From Polyangium sp. 15x6 (GTDB taxonomy: Bacteria; Myxococcota_A; Polyangia; Polyangiales; Polyangiaceae), in contig NZ_JASBQE010000036.1 of NCBI RefSeq assembly GCF_029960785.1, forward strand, positions 46,564 through 110,563: a DNA stretch of 64,000 nt, read 5' to 3'. The notes beneath the pieces are model-generated. The model was not told the origin of the DNA. It made no database searches and saw nothing but the letters and a program-made list of their open reading frames with translations. The position numbers were made by a program, and so were the translations under genes. Below are positions 55,081-62,117 of this stretch, piece after piece (position 1 is the first letter of the stretch; each line of letters opens with the position of its first letter).

Positions 55081-56189
55081 GCGACGCGTCGAGATCCTCC
55101 CACGAACCTCCGAAGACGGCCCTCTGCTTGCCCGGCGGAGGCCTCACCGGCGCGCTCTACCAGATCGGCGCGCTCGCCGCGCTCGCCGACGGCGTGCGAG
55201 GCGTCGACGGACAGAGTTTTTCCCTCTACCTCGGACAATCGAGCGGCGCGAGCGTCGCGGCCGCGCTCGCCGGCGGCATCCCGGTCGATCGCCTCTACCG
55301 CGCGCTGCTCGATCCGGTCGACAACTTCTTCCCGCTCGAACGCAGCCACGTCTTCCGCATGGACATCGACGAGTGGCGCCGCGCGCTCTCCACCTCGTGG
55401 GTCGCGATTCGCCACGCCGTCGCGCGCCTCTCGTCGCGCCGCGACGCCGTCTCGCCCACCGCGCCGAGCCACCTCTACCTGTGGGAGCAGATCGATCGCC
55501 TCGCCGACTCCCTCCCCGCGGGCTTCTTCACGCTCGATCGCTACGAGCGTTTTCTCGCCGAGTTTTTCCTCCGCCGCGGCATCCCGAACGCGTTCCGCGC
55601 GATGCCGCGCCCCTTGCGCATCCCCACGTACGACGTCGACTGCGGCGACCGCATCCTCTTCGGCGCCGAGGGGCACGAGGACATCCCGGTCTCGCTCGCG
55701 TGCGCCGCGACGCTCGCTCTCCCGCCCTTCTTTTCGCCGATCCGCATCGGGGATCGGCACTACATCGACGGCGGGCTCGGCGACGTCGCGCACCTCGACG
55801 TCGCGGCCGAGGCGGGCGTCGAGTTCGCGGTCGTCGTGAACCCCATGGTGCCCGTCTCCGTCGCGCATCGCGCCGTCCCCACGGGGCACGGCGTGCGGCA
55901 GAGCGTGCGCGACAAGGGCCTGTTCTGGGTGATGAACCAGGCCATGCGCATCGGCACGCACGCGCGGCTCGCGCAGAACGTCGAGCAGATCCAGCAGAAG
56001 ACCGGCATGCACGTCCTCGTGCTCGAACCCGAGCCGACGGACGTCCTGCTCTTCCTGCACAACCCTTCGAACCTCGCCGCGCGCCGCGCCATCCTCGAGT
56101 ACGCCTACCGCACGACGCGCGAGCGCATCGTCGAGTGGATGGAGAAGCGCCGCGGCGTGGTCGCGCGCCTCGGCTGGGAAGCGGCCTAG
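55077..56189 (+). CDS. patatin-like phospholipase
   Basis: 370 residues from GTG 55077. Patatin hallmarks: oxyanion loop LPGGGLTGALYQIG near 18-30, nucleophile elbow GQSSGAS near 53-59, and catalytic Asp in HYIDGGLGD near 231. Serine-aspartate dyad intact, so predicted to be an active lipid acyl hydrolase. No signal peptide, so it acts in the cytosol or is secreted by another route. The C-terminal 100 residues are helical. Translated from an overlapping start with the CPBP protease. Myxobacteria use patatins in lipid-body breakdown and predation, but no specific role can be assigned. Confidence 0.93.
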   Translation: MSDASRSSHEPPKTALCLPGGGLTGALYQIGALAALADGVRGVDGQSFSLYLGQSSGASVAAALAGGIPVDRLYRALLDPVDNFFPLERSHVFRMDIDEWRRALSTSWVAIRHAVARLSSRRDAVSPTAPSHLYLWEQIDRLADSLPAGFFTLDRYERFLAEFFLRRGIPNAFRAMPRPLRIPTYDVDCGDRILFGAEGHEDIPVSLACAATLALPPFFSPIRIGDRHYIDGGLGDVAHLDVAAEAGVEFAVVVNPMVPVSVAHRAVPTGHGVRQSVRDKGLFWVMNQAMRIGTHARLAQNVEQIQQKTGMHVLVLEPEPTDVLLFLHNPSNLAARRAILEYAYRTTRERIVEWMEKRRGVVARLGWEAA

Positions 56190-56201
56190 ACCGAGCGCAA
56201 C

Positions 56202-56606
56202 CTACGCGCGCTGCGCAGCGAGCCAGGCGCGTGCGGAGGCCTCGTCGTCGAAGAACGCCGTGGGCGACGTCTTGCCCTGGACGAGCCGCGCGGCCGTCTC
56301 CAGCATGGACACGACGACACGGACCTGGAAGTTCGTCCCGACCATCGCCAGGGGGCCCATCAGCATCATGCGCCGGTCGTTCGCGGCGAGATGCCGCGCC
56401 TGCACGGTCGGGCCGGGCGTGCGCGACACGTCGCACAAGAGCAGGACTTGCCGTCCACCGGAGACCTCTTCGAGCACGTCGAAGACCGCCACCATGTCGT
56501 CCGCCTCGATCGGGCCGTCCCACGACACCACGACGAGGTCGGGCGGCTCGAAGGTCACGCGATGGGCCGAGCCGATGCGGAAAATGCGCGGCGCGTCGTG
56601 TTCCAA
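56202..56606 (-). CDS. STAS/SpoIIAA-like small protein
   Basis: 134 residues. Alternating strand/helix pattern of the SpoIIAA-like fold: VTFEPPDLVVVSWDGPIEAD, QVLLLCDVSRTPGPT, QVRVVVSMLETAARLVQ and the closing TAFFDDEASARAWLAAQ. The phospho-acceptor Ser typical of anti-anti-sigma factors is not evident (DVSRTPGP has Ser in a comparable place, uncertain). The gene is single and convergent with the patatin gene. Confidence 0.7.
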   Translation of the reverse strand: MEHDAPRIFRIGSAHRVTFEPPDLVVVSWDGPIEADDMVAVFDVLEEVSGGRQVLLLCDVSRTPGPTVQARHLAANDRRMMLMGPLAMVGTNFQVRVVVSMLETAARLVQGKTSPTAFFDDEASARAWLAAQRA

Positions 56607-56786
56607 GGCTACTCCGCCGTCGTTCCCCGACCTTTGTAGCGAGGACGTCCACGGAATATCGTCCGACCTTCACCCCGTCAACGAACACCTTCGGGGCGCC
56701 TGTAAGTCTTGCCGGACTCTCGACGTTCTTGGGGCATGCCGGCCCTTGAAAGCCGCCCCTCGCTGCGCTCTCCTCGGAGGATCCCG

Positions 56787-57503
56787 ATGCTCGCCCGTCC
56801 TGCTCTCCTCGCGTCCCTCGCTACCGTCGCCCTCGCGGGCCTCACTGGCTGCGCGAGCCTCGTCCCGTTCACCCACGAGATCCGCACCGAGCACGGGCTC
56901 ACCGACGACGAGGTCAAGAACCTCCAGTTCTACAGCTCGCACGGCATCACGCTGCGCCGCGAGATCGAGTCGGGCGGCCGCAAGATCACGCCGGGGCACA
57001 AGCTTCTCCTGATCTCGGGCAAGCAGATCGAGGAGGTCGTGATTCCGGCGAAGACCCCGGGCGTCGCCGTGAAGGTCGGCCCGCGCGCGCTCGCCGTGAG
57101 CTTCGAGCCGGGCACCTCGCTCGTGTTCACCGTGAAGGGCTCGCGCTTGGCAATGGATGATCGCAATTTCCTGCGCCCGCTCGCGCTCGATCCTTCGCCC
57201 GCGTCGCCGTTCGAGCGAAACGTGACGAACCTGCTCGGCCAGCAGTTCGCGCAGCCCCCGAACCCGTTCCCGGGCAATGATGGCAATCCGGAGCTCGCCG
57301 GCTCCGGGGCGGTGGCCAGCGATGACGCGAGCGGCAATTACTGGCTCGACACGGACAGCGCGGGCCGTATCTCGTTCGCGGGCAAGCTCTGGAACAGCGA
57401 AGAAGACAGCATGCAGGCGCACCTGCTCATCGACTCCGATCTTCTGGAGGAGGTCGACAAGAAGCGCAACGTCCTGCACGGCGTGAAGCTCGAGCCGAAG
57501 TGA
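56787..57503 (+). CDS. lipoprotein of unknown function
   Basis: 238 residues from ATG 56787 (GGAGG six bases upstream at 56776-56780). Signal peptide with lipobox LTGC (Cys 22). The mature protein is beta-rich (FYSSHGITLRREIESGGRKI, VGPRALAVSFEPGTSLVFTV, NYWLDTDSAGRISFAGKLWN) without a recognised domain. A short Pro/Asn-rich stretch (PPNPFPGNDG) lies near residue 160. No Cys beyond the lipid attachment site. Probably an outer-membrane or periplasmic lipoprotein. The SLOG-PNP gene is convergent with it. Confidence 0.75.
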   Translation: MLARPALLASLATVALAGLTGCASLVPFTHEIRTEHGLTDDEVKNLQFYSSHGITLRREIESGGRKITPGHKLLLISGKQIEEVVIPAKTPGVAVKVGPRALAVSFEPGTSLVFTVKGSRLAMDDRNFLRPLALDPSPASPFERNVTNLLGQQFAQPPNPFPGNDGNPELAGSGAVASDDASGNYWLDTDSAGRISFAGKLWNSEEDSMQAHLLIDSDLLEEVDKKRNVLHGVKLEPK

Positions 57504-57513
57504 TTCGGCCGCG

Positions 57514-58980
57514 CTATTTGCTCTTCAAGAACGGAATCGGGTGGCTCTTCAAGAGCTCCACCGTGTAACTCGCGGCCACGTCACACGCATACGCTCGAAA
57601 CTCTTGCACGCGCGGCGTGTTCTTGTGCTCGTCGGCGAGGTCCGACACGCCGCGCACCATGAAGAACTCCGGCTGGCGCGCCGCCGCGAAGCACGCGCTC
57701 GCCACGCCCGCGGCCTCCATCTCCACGCCGATCATGGTCGGCCACACGCTTCGATACTCCGTGAGCACCCGCTCGACCGCGACGACCTTGTCGCCCGACG
57801 CGATCGGCCCGAGGTGGATCCGCGGCGCGCCCTCGCCCGGACGTGGCACCGTGAGGCTCGTCGTCCACGCGTCGCCGAGCACGTTCAGCGCCGCCGCGTA
57901 GAGCCGCCGCGATGCTTTGTGCACCGACCATCGCACCTCGATCCCCTGCTCCGTGAGCTTTTGCAGCTCGTAATCGACGACCTGCTCCGAGATCAAAAGA
58001 TCCCCGAGCGAGACGCTCCTCGCCGCGACGCCCCCCGCGATCCCCACGAGCACCACGTGCCGCGGCCGCCAGCGCTTGATCGCCTCGCTCGTCGCCGTCG
58101 CCGCATTCACGCGGCCCATTCCGAGCAGCGGCAGCACCACGATTCGATAGCTGCCCGAGCCGTCCGCGACGGGCAACGCAGCGCGGAAATAGACGTGCAC
58201 GTCGTCCTTGCGCGGCACGACCCGCTCGAAGCCGGGCAGGCGTCGCAAGAGCGCGTCGCGCTCCTCGGGCAGCGCCGTCACCAGCAAAAAATCGATCCGC
58301 TCGGGCTTCGTTTTCGACGCGCTCTTGCGCTCCCGCGGCCCCTTCGGCCGATCCGTGGCGGTGACGGGCCTCCGGCCCGAGAGCTCCTCCGTGACGAGAT
58401 CGAGCAGCCGCTCGGCGACGTCGTCGGCCGCCTCGCGCGTGGCGATGGGCGTATCGAGCGCGGCGAGCTGCGCCCGCGTCACGCGCCGGTAGAGGCCCGA
58501 GCCCTCGAAATCGGCCATGATCTCGTCGAATGCCTTCTTCGCGTCGCCGCCCGTGGACGGCAGCGGAAAGACGGGCACCTGCTCATTACGCGCGGTTTGG
58601 TAGGTCTTGTACGTACCGCTGATGCCGCCGATGAGGATCACGGCTTGCGCGCGCCGCACGCTCTCGACCCATTCGGGGACACCTTTCTCCACGTAAACCA
58701 CGTCGCCGCCGAAAAAGGAGGGCTCGTCGGGGCGCGGGACGATTTGCTTGAGGCGCGTGGAGAGCGGGAGCCCGAGGGCTTGCAGCTCACCCGCGAAGGC
58801 CATCGTCGCGGCCTTGTCCACGCCGTTCCAGCCGCACGTCACGAGCCCGGCGCCGCTCTGCGCCAGCGCTCGCCCGATCGCCTGCGCCGTGAGCTCCTCC
58901 GTCCTGGGCAACGGCGCTTTTCGCGAACCCGTGCCCGCGACCTGCACCCACATCTCCTGCCCCTCTGCGGCGTCACTCAT
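57514..58980 (-). CDS. SLOG-PNP protein: nucleotide-sensing SLOG domain fused to nucleoside phosphorylase/nucleosidase
   Basis: 488 residues from ATG 58980. Residues 10-155 form a SLOG (LOG-like) domain: MWVQVAGTGSRKAPLPR, GAGLVTCGWNGVDKAA, VILIGGISGTYKTYQTAR and PLPSTGGDAKKAFDE. A basic linker (200-225) leads to a PNP/MTAN-like catalytic domain (228-480): ALPEERDALL (E239/E240), GIAGGVAA, the Glu in GVEMEAAGVAS (E422) and the Asp in RGVSDLAD (D447). The three catalytic positions of MTAN are present, so it should cleave an N-glycosidic bond. Similar PNP domains act as nucleotide-depleting effectors in phage defence. It is divergent by 85 bp from the SIR2-SLOG gene, which also carries SLOG. 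Confidence 0.85.
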   Translation of the reverse strand: MSDAAEGQEMWVQVAGTGSRKAPLPRTEELTAQAIGRALAQSGAGLVTCGWNGVDKAATMAFAGELQALGLPLSTRLKQIVPRPDEPSFFGGDVVYVEKGVPEWVESVRRAQAVILIGGISGTYKTYQTARNEQVPVFPLPSTGGDAKKAFDEIMADFEGSGLYRRVTRAQLAALDTPIATREAADDVAERLLDLVTEELSGRRPVTATDRPKGPRERKSASKTKPERIDFLLVTALPEERDALLRRLPGFERVVPRKDDVHVYFRAALPVADGSGSYRIVVLPLLGMGRVNAATATSEAIKRWRPRHVVLVGIAGGVAARSVSLGDLLISEQVVDYELQKLTEQGIEVRWSVHKASRRLYAAALNVLGDAWTTSLTVPRPGEGAPRIHLGPIASGDKVVAVERVLTEYRSVWPTMIGVEMEAAGVASACFAAARQPEFFMVRGVSDLADEHKNTPRVQEFRAYACDVAASYTVELLKSHPIPFLKSK

Positions 58981-59065
58981 GAAGGCGGAGTCTACCAGGC
59001 GCGGCGCCTCGGGTGTACGCTTCAGCAAACGCGCGGCGCGGACCCGCGCGCGGAGGAGCCGGAGC
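58981..59065. promoter_or_regulatory. 85-bp divergent promoter region of the SIR2-SLOG / SLOG-PNP pair
   Basis: The two start codons face away from each other across 85 bp, so promoters for both genes must lie here or inside the opposite gene. I cannot point to a definite -10/-35 pair. The SIR2-SLOG ribosome site GGAGGAG (59052-59058) is at its right end. Confidence 0.6.
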
Positions 59066-60460
59066 ATGGATCAGGGCCTCACCGATTTCCTGCGAGATTA
59101 CATCGATGCCCTCGAACGCGGGAGCGCGGCTCTCTTCGTCGGCGCGGGTTTGTCGATGGCTGCGGGCTTGCCCGGCTGGGGCAAGCTGCTCGACGGCATG
59201 GCGCGGGAGCTCGGGCTCGACGTGGGCAAAGAGCACGACCTCGTCCTCCTCGCCCAGTTTTACGTCAATCGCCAGGCCGGCAGCCGTTCCTACCTCGAAT
59301 CCCTCGTCCGACGCACGTTCGATCGGGAGGTGGGGATCCCGGACAACCATCGCATCCTGGCAAGGCTCCCCATCGGCCATGTCTGGACCACGAATTACGA
59401 TACGATCCTCGAAGGCGCGTGGCGGCAGGCGGGCAAGTCTTTCGACGTGAAATCCCGCAGCGGGGACCTGACGACCTCGGACCCCGAGGCCGACGCCGTG
59501 CTCTTCAAGATGCACGGCACGGCCTCGCAACCGTCCGAGATCGTCCTGACGAAAGACGATTACGAGCGGTATCCCCGCGCGCGCCCGGGATTTTTGGAGC
59601 TCCTCGGGACCGACCTCACGACGCGCACTTTCTTGTTCCTCGGATTGAGCTTCACGGATCCGAACCTCGGACACGTCCTTTCCGTGCTGCGCCGATCGTT
59701 CGAGGACGGCGCGCGCCGGCATTACGCGATCCTGAAGCGCCCCTCGGATCCGTACGACGCGCAGCGGTTCGATCTCCACGTCATGGATCTGAACCGGTAT
59801 GGCATTCGTGCGCTCGTCGTGAATGACTATGCCGAGATCACGGACGTCCTGCACAAGCTGGAGCGGCGGCGGGCGCAGCGCAGCGTGTTCGTGTCGGGCA
59901 GTTTTCCCGAGGACGGCGACGAAAAGGAGCGCGCGTTCGTCACGACGATCGCGCGTGGCGTGGGGCGCATCGTGGGTTCGAAAAGCCTCAGGCTCGTGAC
60001 GGGGCTCGGGCGCGTCGTGGGCAGCGCCGCGGTCACGGGGCTCGTCGAGGCGCTCGACGGTCGGACGGCCGCGGCCATTTCGAGGCGGCTCGTGGTGCGC
60101 CCGGTTCGCGAGGTGGTCCCGCCCGGCGCGTCGCTGGAGGCGTGGAAGCGAAAATCACGCGAGGACCTGATCGCGCAGGCGGGCGTGATGATCGTGATCG
60201 GAGGATTGCGGCGCGGCGTGCCCGCGCCCGGGGTGCTCGAGGAGTTCGAGATCGCGAAAACGCAGGGCCTCGTGGTTCTGCCGATCGCGGCCACGGGGCA
60301 CGCGGCGCAAGTGATTCACGAGCAGATGCGCGCAGAGCCCGCGGCGCATCTCCCCGCGGAAATCGACGCGGCTTCGTTCGAGGCGCTCGGGGCGGAGGCG
60401 AAGGACGAAGGCGCGATCCTCGCCGCGATCGAGCGCTGCCTCTCACGCCTCGCGACCTGA
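59066..60460 (+). CDS. SIR2-SLOG protein, Thoeris ThsA-like predicted NADase
   Basis: 464 residues from ATG 59066, GGAGGAG seven bases upstream. SIR2 domain (1-265): FVGAGLSMAAGLPGW, VWTTNYDTIL (N110), FKMHGTASQPSEIVLTKDD (H150), FLFLGLSFTDPNLGHVL. C-terminal SLOG domain (270-464): RSVFVSGSF, SLRLVTGLGRVVGSA, VMIVIGG and VVLPIAATGHAAQVI. In Thoeris ThsA, SIR2 residues N112 and H152 are catalytic and the SLOG binds the cyclic-ADP-ribose signal; the 40-residue spacing is identical here. Length is near ThsA's 476. No TIR (ThsB) gene is present in the window. The divergent SLOG-PNP gene is the obvious partner. Predicted to deplete NAD on activation; not proved. Confidence 0.88.
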   Translation: MDQGLTDFLRDYIDALERGSAALFVGAGLSMAAGLPGWGKLLDGMARELGLDVGKEHDLVLLAQFYVNRQAGSRSYLESLVRRTFDREVGIPDNHRILARLPIGHVWTTNYDTILEGAWRQAGKSFDVKSRSGDLTTSDPEADAVLFKMHGTASQPSEIVLTKDDYERYPRARPGFLELLGTDLTTRTFLFLGLSFTDPNLGHVLSVLRRSFEDGARRHYAILKRPSDPYDAQRFDLHVMDLNRYGIRALVVNDYAEITDVLHKLERRRAQRSVFVSGSFPEDGDEKERAFVTTIARGVGRIVGSKSLRLVTGLGRVVGSAAVTGLVEALDGRTAAAISRRLVVRPVREVVPPGASLEAWKRKSREDLIAQAGVMIVIGGLRRGVPAPGVLEEFEIAKTQGLVVLPIAATGHAAQVIHEQMRAEPAAHLPAEIDAASFEALGAEAKDEGAILAAIERCLSRLAT

Positions 60461-60508
60461 GCCTTCGGGGTGGATTTCGTGGGCCTCCGCGCCCTACGAT
60501 GCCCGGCG

Positions 60509-61432
60509 ATGCCGAGCATCTTCTACGCGCCCGATCAGATCCGCATCGACGTCGAGGAGAGACAGACCCTCTTGAATGCCGCGCTCTCCGCCGGCATCCC
60601 TCACACCCACGTTTGCGGCGGTCACGCGCGTTGCTCGACGTGCCGCGTGATCGTGGTCGAAGGGCTCGACAACATCGAGCCGCCGAACGAGGTCGAGCGC
60701 GCGCTCGCCGAGCGCCTCGGCTTGCCGCGCGAGGTCCGCATCGCTTGCCAGGCCACGGTGCGCGGGTCGGTGCGCGTGCGCAGGCTCGTGCTCGACGACG
60801 ACGACGTCGCGCTCGTCGACCGCATGCGCAAATCGAAGGTCGACCTCACCCCGGTCGGCGAGGAGATCCGCGTCGCCATCCTCTTCTCCGACATCCGCGG
60901 CTTCACCCCGTTCACCGAGGCCCTCTTGCCGTACGACGTGATCCACGTCCTGAACCGCCATTTCGAGGCGATGGGCAGCGCCGTCGCGACCGAGGGCGGG
61001 TTCATCAACAATTACATGGGCGACGGCTTCATGGCGCTCTTCGGGGTCGACGGCAAACCCGACGCCCCGATGCGCGCGGTGCGCGCCGCGCTCGGCATGC
61101 TCTCGGCGATGAAGTCGAAAATGACGCCGTACCTCCTCGCGACGTACGGGCACGCCTTCGACATCGGGATCGGGATCCATTACGGCGAGGCCGTCGTGGG
61201 CCCGGTCGGCTCGAGCGATCGGAAGGCGATCACCGCGATCGGCGACTCCGTGAATTTCGCGAGCCGCATCGAATCCGCGACGAAGGACGTCGGCGCCCGC
61301 CTCCTCGTCTCGGAGGCCATTCATCGTGAGATCTCCGGGCGCGTCGTGATCGGTAAAACCGCGCGTGTGCCCGTCAAAGGAAAAACCGGCGAGCACGGGC
61401 TCTTCGAGGTGACCGCCATCCGCGAGGGCTGA
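60509..61432 (+). CDS. class III nucleotide cyclase with N-terminal [2Fe-2S] ferredoxin domain
   Basis: 307 residues from ATG 60509. Ferredoxin domain (1-90) with ligands Cys 36, 42, 45 (CGGHARCSTC) and 80. Cyclase domain (about 118-300): metal Asp in AILFSDIRGFTPFTE (D128) and NNYMGDGFMALFG (D172), IGIGIHYGEAVVGPVG, TAIGDSVNFASRIES (N248, R252). The residue that specifies adenine in class III adenylate cyclases, Lys before GD (KxxGD), is Asn 168, while T241 fits class IIIb. The iron-sulfur domain would couple redox or iron status to cAMP (or cGMP). The gene is in a 48-bp gap behind the SIR2 gene, possibly co-transcribed. Confidence 0.92.
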   Translation: MPSIFYAPDQIRIDVEERQTLLNAALSAGIPHTHVCGGHARCSTCRVIVVEGLDNIEPPNEVERALAERLGLPREVRIACQATVRGSVRVRRLVLDDDDVALVDRMRKSKVDLTPVGEEIRVAILFSDIRGFTPFTEALLPYDVIHVLNRHFEAMGSAVATEGGFINNYMGDGFMALFGVDGKPDAPMRAVRAALGMLSAMKSKMTPYLLATYGHAFDIGIGIHYGEAVVGPVGSSDRKAITAIGDSVNFASRIESATKDVGARLLVSEAIHREISGRVVIGKTARVPVKGKTGEHGLFEVTAIREG

Positions 61433-61435
61433 CGC

Positions 61436-61954
61436 TCAGTTTTTCCGGTAGACCAGGAGCTCGTTTCCGTATTCGAGCCTCCGCATTCGCCGGAGCCCGT
61501 GCGGCGCCATCACGCGATCGAGGATCCGGGGGTCCAGGTATTCGACGCCGATCCACGTGAACGCCGGGTTCGGATTGACGACCACCACGTGCCCGCCCGC
61601 CGTCAGATGCTCGGCCATGGTCGCCGCGGCCCGATCCAGGTGGGGCACGTGGTTCAGCGCGTGGACCGCCGTCATCACGTCGTATCGCTTCCGCAGCCGT
61701 CGCTTGGCCGCGGCCGCGCCGAAATCGAATCGCTCGACCCCGTCGATGCGCCTTCCAGGATGCCGCCCCCGCGCCTCGCGCACCACGAGCCCCGTCCCGC
61801 TGCCGACATCGAGCATCGAGCGGAACGGCAATTCTTCGAGCATCGTGAAGAGCGCCACGAGGTCCATCCGATAGCTCGGCGATCGATGAAACGCTTCGAG
61901 CTCCCATCGGGGCCGCTCGGCGACGTGAATCGGTTGCAGGGCGACGTGGTTCAT
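61436..61954 (-). CDS. SAM-dependent methyltransferase
   Basis: 172 residues, Rossmann fold. SAM motif I SMLDVGSGTGLVVREAR near 47-63, motif II-like RIDGVERFDFG, and post-motif MTAVHALNHVPHLDRAAATM, then GGHVVVVNPNP. It is short for the class and the C-terminus is only about 40 residues after the NPNP strand, compatible with a minimal methyltransferase. Substrate unknown. Convergent with the cyclase gene (3-bp gap); downstream of the TPR-like gene on the same strand. Confidence 0.88.
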   Translation of the reverse strand: MNHVALQPIHVAERPRWELEAFHRSPSYRMDLVALFTMLEELPFRSMLDVGSGTGLVVREARGRHPGRRIDGVERFDFGAAAAKRRLRKRYDVMTAVHALNHVPHLDRAAATMAEHLTAGGHVVVVNPNPAFTWIGVEYLDPRILDRVMAPHGLRRMRRLEYGNELLVYRKN

Positions 61955-62059
61955 GGTGCAGCCGGAGCAGGAAAACGTGATGCGGACGGATGAGTCCTTT
62001 GCACCTCACGTGCCACGGCTTTGACGCGTGGTTTTACGTCGCGTGTTCTCGGGGGGGCT

Positions 62060-62092
62060 GCGCAGGTTGCGCAGGATCGGCGCGACCTGCGC
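62060..62092 (-). terminator. 13-bp GC-rich hairpin between TPR-like and methyltransferase genes
   Basis: GCGCAGGTTGCGC (62060-62072) pairs with GCGCGACCTGCGC (62080-62092) around AGGATCG, with a single T-G wobble in 13 pairs. It follows the TPR-like stop and precedes the methyltransferase start, both on the minus strand. The minus strand then reads C-rich, so there is no T-tract; likely a terminator or RNA-stability element. Confidence 0.55.
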
Positions 62093-62117
62093 CGCGCCCT
62101 TCCCGCGCTGTCACGGC

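Noticed and set aside
57514..60460. Standard Thoeris system
   Set aside because: ThsB (TIR) is not seen in the window; the neighbour is SLOG-PNP, so I report a Thoeris-like, not a Thoeris, locus.
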